This document shows, in pieces, positions 59,791-64,000 of a DNA stretch of 64,000 bases. Within the stretch, counting starts at the first letter, position 1, and each line of letters begins with the position of its first letter. The DNA comes from Zoroaster sp. YZ-2022 (Eukaryota; Echinodermata; Asteroidea; Forcipulatida; Zoroasteridae). Where the stretch lies: assembly GCA_029582265.1 (NCBI GenBank), contig CM055816.1, positions 95,382,809 to 95,446,808 on the forward strand, written 5' to 3'. Below the pieces are notes generated by a model that worked only from the letters and a program-made list of their open reading frames with translations, did no database searches and was not told the DNA's origin. Position numbers and translations under genes: made by a program.

Positions 59791-60946
59791 TGAGTGTACT
59801 TTGAACCACACTAATAGTTGTAGTGCTACACACAGGCTGATTTCAGTAGCACACGGTTTACATGATGAGCACATCAGGAAAATGTATATTTCGAGAGATG
59901 GGTAATATGTCAAAAGGAAACTAATCAACATACGTTTTATGATCTAAACTGTAGGTTAATTGTAACTTTCTCTGAACCCCTTTAATTCAGAAAAAACTTT
60001 AGGTCCGGAGTTCACTGGAGGGAAAACAAGCAGCCATATTACTTTTAAAAATCACCTTCATTATGTCGTCCTTGCATTCACCCCCTAAATCGGCAATATC
60101 GTCCAATTATTGGTAATAAATTGTGTAAATAACACACTCGATATTCAGACAATTTTTGCCGTGTATTTGTGCACAATTGGATTGCAGCTATTTTACCGTC
60201 TGTTTAAGGCTCTGTCTATATCATTTGTGTACATCGTAGAAATGAAAGTAAAATCTTTTCCCGACAAAAAGTGTTTAGGGACTACTCACAAAATGAAACC
60301 TTAACAGGAAGAACCTCTAATTACTTAAGAAGATCAGAAGATCATTATGTGTTAAGCTTCTTTCTATTTTGTATTTAATTACAAACCACTCAGAATGCGC
60401 TCCCCTCCTCCAACTACCACACATGGGAAGGAGGAACGTTCATCAATGATCCGAGGCAAGAAGCCACTAGATAGCATCACCTCAGACCCGCTTCGCGCTC
60501 AAAGGGGAGCACTACAACTCGTCATCGTGGTTTGCGAACACCGTTCAAGTGTGTATTTGCGAAAGGAGATACATACTATAGAAATGATCCCTAAAAGTAT
60601 GATCTTAATATAATGATGGTCAGATACCATACCATCTGATCAACAACTACGCTGTGATCATGGTGATCTTCAATTGTTAATAAAATGAAACTGAATATTT
60701 AGAGGGTTAAAAATGTGTCATCTTTCCACTACGAATACGTTATTAGGAAGTGTCGAACATAATGTTCAAAGCTTTTTTCCACGAGATTTTTTTGTTGGTT
60801 TTGACAAAATTAGTATTTGTAGCGTTCTTTCTACCGTAACGGCAGCGGGGCGCATTTGGGGTCAAAGGTGAACACGTAATCCGCACTCTGGAATGATTGG
60901 TGTACACTTATGGGACGTTCTTTCCTCACACACAATATAACACGCC

Positions 60947-61520
60947 AATGATTTTGCCCAGGGGCGTAGCAAAGGCATTTTCTTTTTTGTGGGTGGGGGG
61001 AGGGGGGTGGAAGCCAATTTGCTGACTGACATCAGTGGTGTAACCAGGATTTTCAGATTTCATTTTTGTGGGTAAATTTACCGACACAACACTAATATGA
61101 CCAGACAAATGTACTTTGTTTTCCAATTTTTTTTACAATCTCTAAAGTCGTAGTCAACGGGGGGAGGGGGAAGGGGGGGGGGGGAGAGATAGGGGAACTG
61201 CCACTCGAAGCCGCAGCTCATTTCATGAGTAAATTACAACTTATAAGAAACAACTCTGCAAATCTTCAGTGCTTAGAAACACGATACACTTGCAGTCGGC
61301 AAACCCATAGCTCTAGGTTTGCTGACTGAAAATTTAGTCTGGACCAAACCCTTGTTCTAGTACCTTTGATGCTTCATTTGCCGACTGAGGCTCTAAATGC
61401 CGACTAAAGGTAGATTTTTTTCTATAAATATAGCACAAAAATGAATAATTAAACAACAGTGTACAAATACGCACACTTACCTTGCACTGCATCATTACAG
61501 CTCATTGCATTGAATCGTAC
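60947..61520. other. Intergenic stretch with G-rich tracts
   Basis: Two plus-strand G-run clusters (60989-61010 and 61158-61196) meet a simple G-quadruplex pattern of four G-runs of three or more with short spacers. GCCGACTGA/GCTGACTGA words recur near 61018, 61320, 61380 and 61402. CAGGGGCGTAGCAA at 60959 resembles a terminus-like word seen in many invertebrate repeats; I cannot name the family. Confidence 0.4.
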
Positions 61521-61536
61521 GGTGACTGCGTGTATG

Positions 61537-61569
61537 ATCGCTTCTCGGCCTGATGGCTAAGATCATGTG
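61537..61569 (+). other. U2 snRNA 5'-end-derived head
   Basis: These 33 bases match the conserved 5' end of U2 snRNA, including CTTCTCGGCC and GGCTAAGATCA, with three differences. The downstream branch-site-recognition segment (GUAGUA) is not preserved, and there is no Sm site in the right place, so this is not a functional U2 gene. Confidence 0.85.
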
Positions 61570-62159
61570 AAAGCATGTCTTACCTCAGGTTGAGGGGCGA
61601 TCACCCCCGCTAACCCACGGAGGTCACTGGCCGGCCGTGGGAAGCATTTGTTTGTTGGGCTTCGGCCCTATTACGATCCGTAAGGATTAAGTATTGGCTT
61701 CGGTCAATAGTTGGACTTCGGTCCTAGTGTGGTCTGACGGGCTTTGCTTCTGTCTCTACTCGCTTCGGCTTGAGCTAAGAGCAGAGGCGGTCCTGAAGGT
61801 GTGTATGGCTTCGGCCATGTTGGGCTTCGGGCCCTGTACAGTCTATTAGGCTGTTTGTTGCTTGGTTGGCTTTGGCCTGTGTCTGTTAAAGCGTAGTGGT
61901 AAGTGTGTTTTGTTTGCCAGTTTCGGCTGCGAGTTTGTTTGACTGGCTTCGGCCTTGCACGTTTGTTGGCTTCGGCCTTGCATGTTTGTTGGCTTCGGCC
62001 ATGATTGTTAGTTCAGGCATTGCCTGGCTTAGTTTCATGTTTGTTTAGTTACGAGTAAGGGCAGGAGGGCTCGAAACCCTACGAATTTAGGTGCGATGTG
62101 ATCGCCCTGTCCTGGGAGCCAACATGTCGTCTTGTCCGGCTCCCAAAACTAAAAAATAA
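61537..62159 (+). mobile_element. U2 snRNA-headed retroelement with UUCG-hairpin body and 16-bp target duplications
   Basis: GGTGACTGCGTGTATG occurs exactly before (61521-61536) and after (62160-62175) this 623-bp insertion. The first base of the insert is the first base of a U2 snRNA-like 5' end: ATCGCTTCTCGGCCTGATGG then CTAAGATCATGTG, about 30 of 33 positions matching vertebrate U2. The U2 match then fades. The body carries ten or so C(TTCG)G hairpins (61657-62000). GGGCGATCAC (61595-61604) is perfectly complementary to GTGATCGCCC (62098-62107). The 3' end has a stem-loop GGGAGCC/GGCTCCC (62114-62144) and an AAAACTAAAAAATAA tail. Long target duplications and an A-rich tail indicate LINE-mediated insertion. 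snRNA-headed SINEs are known in crocodilians; whether this is a SINE family or a one-off template-switch chimera needs copy number. Confidence 0.85.
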
Positions 62160-62174
62160 GGTGACTGCGTGTAT

Positions 62175-62190
62175 GGGTGGGTGGGTGGGT
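62175..62190 (+). other. Perfect G-quadruplex motif abutting the insertion
   Basis: GGGTGGGTGGGTGGGT has four G3 runs with single-T loops, a pattern known to fold as a very stable parallel G-quadruplex. It starts at the last base of the downstream target duplication. Confidence 0.8.
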
Positions 62191-62268
62191 GTGTCAGGCA
62201 TCGGAATTATTTTTTTAATTGTTTTTTCACTAACCAGTTTTTGCTCCGCCAAATGCAAGAGGGGTGGG

Positions 62269-62420
62269 TGGTGGTCGACCGTACCCCCCGCGCCCCCAGC
62301 TCAATGTTGTAGAGGATTGCGTGTATGTTAGGCTGTCTATTCCTACCTCCATGGTCTGTGCGTACAAAGTGGGACTGCATGCAATGACTCAACATTGTGC
62401 GGGGGGTACGGTCCACCACC
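62269..62420. repeat. Foldback with ~30-bp arms
   Basis: GTGGTCGACCGTACCCCCCG and CTCAATGTTG on the left pair with CAACATTGTGCGGGGGGTAC and GGTCCACCAC on the right. The left arm carries an extra GCCCCCAGCT-like insertion. The spacer is about 70-80 bp. It resembles a short MITE. Confidence 0.65.
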
Positions 62421-62967
62421 TCCAAGGAAAACAATTCTTTACCCTAGGTTCACTCGGCAAGGTTTGTAGGGGGGGGGGGTACAATACTTCTTTGAAAAAG
62501 AAATAACTTCACACAGTCAAAGTAGAAAGTTGCTTCAAATGTATGTAATTAAATTTCATCTTCCCATATGTGCACTTTAACAAAAAGGCAATTCCATGCA
62601 AAACAGGACTTACTTCTGATGATGTACATTTTGTAAAAATCAAAAGTGTAACTGAGTTATGATATTTTTAAATATAAAATTTAAATCTAAACCAACAAGA
62701 AATATATTACAAAGTCGTTGAACATAGCTCCTTGATTTATTGAAACTTAGCAATTAAATGGGTATTCGAAAGGGGTTTTAAAGGAAAGAACAAACACTAT
62801 TAAAAGGAGGTGGCTTGAGTGTAATTACATGACAAAAAAATTGTTGTAACCAATACAATGACGAACACCATTAAAACTCGATCTTCAACCAGAAGAGGGC
62901 GCTATTTCATGCAAAACTCGGAGCCAGCCGTGTGTAATTGTTTTCTCTCTGCAGCACACGGTATCTG
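62421..62967. other. AT-rich noncoding stretch
   Basis: It contains a G11 run near 62469-62479. No gene or element recognised. Confidence 0.4.
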
Positions 62968-63641
62968 TAGAGCTCTAACAACATTGCTATATTTGAACTT
63001 CTGGTTTCGACCGGAAGCAAACGTCACAATAAGGTCATATTTACACGAATTGTCAAGTGGGTAACGACCTACAATATGGCTCAAAGATCATAATTATAGC
63101 TATTGTGGTTCAAAAGTTATAATAAATTTTTTAATAGTTTTTCAATATTAATCTTTAACTTAGTGTAACTTGACACCTGATGAAGTCATAATGACGTAAT
63201 TTATTTTGATATTTAAGTTGATTCATAAGCTACAATATGACATCATTTGTGGTAATGTGACATTGGCAAGTGTACAAGTGATAATAACGTCTTTTTAAAC
63301 CTGTCGCTAGAGGACGCTCTTGCATATGATGACGTCATCAAACCTACTATCCAAAAGAGTACACCCTACTGATGATTACATACACAGAAATCATAGCATT
63401 ATTTTTTATCATATTGGGTGTAGAGCTCTTTAAATTTGAACTTCCGGTTTGGACCGGAAGCTAAGGTCAAAATGGGGTCATATCTGTGCACGAAATACGG
63501 AGTGGGTAACGACCTACAATATGCCACATAGATGAAATTGATAGCATATGTGGTTCAGGAGTTATTAATTTTTTAATGTTTTTCATTATTAATCTTTGAT
63601 TTAGTGTAACTTGACACCCGATGATGTCATTATGACGTCAT
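62968..63641. repeat. Direct repeat pair, ~230 bp each, 453 bp apart
   Basis: Copy 1 (62968-63200) and copy 2 (63421-63641) share TAGAGCTCT, TTTGAACTTC-GGTTT, ACCGGAAGC, GTGGGTAACGACCTACAATA, TGTGGTTCA, TTAGTGTAACTTGACACC and ATGATGTCAT/ATGACGT near the end. Copy 2 ends in a full palindromic TGACGTCA. Another TGACGTCA lies between them at 63329. The pair may be part of a longer dispersed repeat running past the window end. Confidence 0.7.
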
Positions 63642-64000
63642 TGCAATATGCACACTATTGCACTATTGCCTTTGGTCCCCTTAAGTTTCATTGCAATCGC
63701 ATTTATGGAACACTGCAAAAAGGCGTTCAGAATGAAACATGTGTTATTGCAATGCACTTCCGGTACGGAAAGCGCTGAAAAAAAAAAAAACTAGAGCTCA
63801 ATTGTATTCGTGAACGAATACCCAGCTGTTTCGCTATTTTTTATCATACTAACTTCCACTTTGAGCCGTGAGGACTTTTGAAATGTTATGACATCATTGA
63901 ATGGATTGTGATACAAATAATTAGCTACAAGATGACACAATTGGGGAGGGGGTCGGGGAACTTGAGCAATGCGGTTAACCAGCGACGTCATCAGGATTTG
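63642..64000. other. Unassigned end of window
   Basis: AT-rich with an A12 run near 63780. CACTTCCGG-CGGAAAGCG near 63757 echoes the ACTTCCGGTTT...ACCGGAAG motif of the preceding direct repeats. No gene seen. Confidence 0.4.

Larger units (their letters stand above)
42974..59796 (+). mobile_element. 16.8-kb CACTA/EnSpm-like DNA transposon with two genes
   Basis: The ends are inverted: CACTCAAAAAAATG on the left, and the right end reads CACTCAAAAAAAATATTTTT when inverted. TA flanks both ends (42972-42973, 59797-59798). The flanks rejoin to a sequence (TTCTGTATACTTTGAACCAC) found uninterrupted in copy 1, so the boundaries are set by an empty site. Inside, in order: CAA microsatellite, inverted 200-bp repeat, ~94-bp minisatellite, zinc-finger/DDE-like transposase, PB1-domain companion gene with introns, and a ~235-bp subterminal array. 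CACT-type termini with short target duplications are characteristic of CACTA/EnSpm. Most members have 3-bp duplications, so TA is slightly unusual. Frameshifts in both genes mean it is probably inactive, unless these are sequence errors. Confidence 0.85.
42657..60946. repeat. ~1.75-kb tandem repeat, copy 3, split by the 16.8-kb element and 3'-truncated
   Basis: The first 317 bp (42657-42973) and a further 1148 bp (59799-60946) join into one continuous copy once the insertion and one TA are removed. The copy stops at ACACGCC near 60946, about 280 bp short of a full unit. Its tRNA-like segment (42845-42913) is more decayed, with the B box altered to GGTTTCGAGTC. Confidence 0.8.

Noticed and set aside
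61537..61727. Functional U2 snRNA gene
   Set aside because: Only the first ~33 bases match. The branch-recognition sequence and Sm site are missing, and the piece sits inside target duplications.

Overview
This window reads as nuclear DNA of a metazoan, not of a prokaryote. It is AT-rich, the coding traces are broken and interrupted by introns with GT/AG borders, there are no ribosome-binding sites or operons, and it is crowded with animal-type DNA transposons (CACTA/EnSpm-like, piggyBac, Tc1/mariner, PIF/Harbinger-like MITEs), a U2 snRNA-headed retroelement, minisatellites and microsatellites. The transposon mix and the ACATGTATGTAC and TAACGTTAG word use suggest a marine invertebrate, possibly an echinoderm or another invertebrate deuterostome; that is inference. 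I find no intact host protein-coding gene. All coding sequence I can identify belongs to mobile elements, and most of it is frameshifted.

Layout. 1-2.2 kb: noncoding, with a 57-bp minisatellite. 2.2-3.4 kb: decayed piggyBac transposase (+). 4.0-8.2 kb: probable non-autonomous CACTG-ended element, with a TIR-bearing MITE at 5.87 kb inside it. 8.2-18.4 kb: mostly unassigned AT-rich DNA with one small mariner-like MITE and a short tandem duplication. 18.4-21 kb: minus-strand zinc-finger/DDE-like transposase relic. 21-31.8 kb: unassigned, with a foldback near 30.0 kb. 31.8-35.5 kb: a tRNA-derived SINE-like piece next to a 3.3-kb CACTG...CAGTG element flanked by GCA target duplications. 37.0-37.3 kb: ACGTT-rich repeats.

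37.6-60.9 kb is the most structured part. Three head-to-tail copies of a ~1.75-kb repeat form an array. Copy 1 carries a 1.52-kb Tc1-like element (TA target duplication). Copy 3 is split by a 16.8-kb element with CACTC...GAGTG ends (TA target duplication). Copies 1 and 2 supply the empty site. The 16.8-kb element holds, in order: left end, a ~94-bp minisatellite of about 37 units, a zinc-finger plus DDE-like transposase, an intron-containing PB1-domain (SAMD3-like) companion gene, a ~235-bp subterminal tandem array, and the right end. I infer an animal CACTA/EnSpm-type transposon with two genes, now mutated or carrying sequencing errors.

61.5-62.2 kb holds the second standout: a 623-bp insertion flanked by perfect 16-bp target duplications. 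It begins exactly at the 5' end of a U2 snRNA-like sequence, carries about ten hairpins capped by C(UUCG)G tetraloops (with a compensatory change), and ends in a stem-loop plus A-rich tail. The window closes with foldback and direct repeats of unknown family. Many repeat copies differ mainly by 1-3 base indels, so unpolished long-read assembly may account for part of the apparent gene decay.
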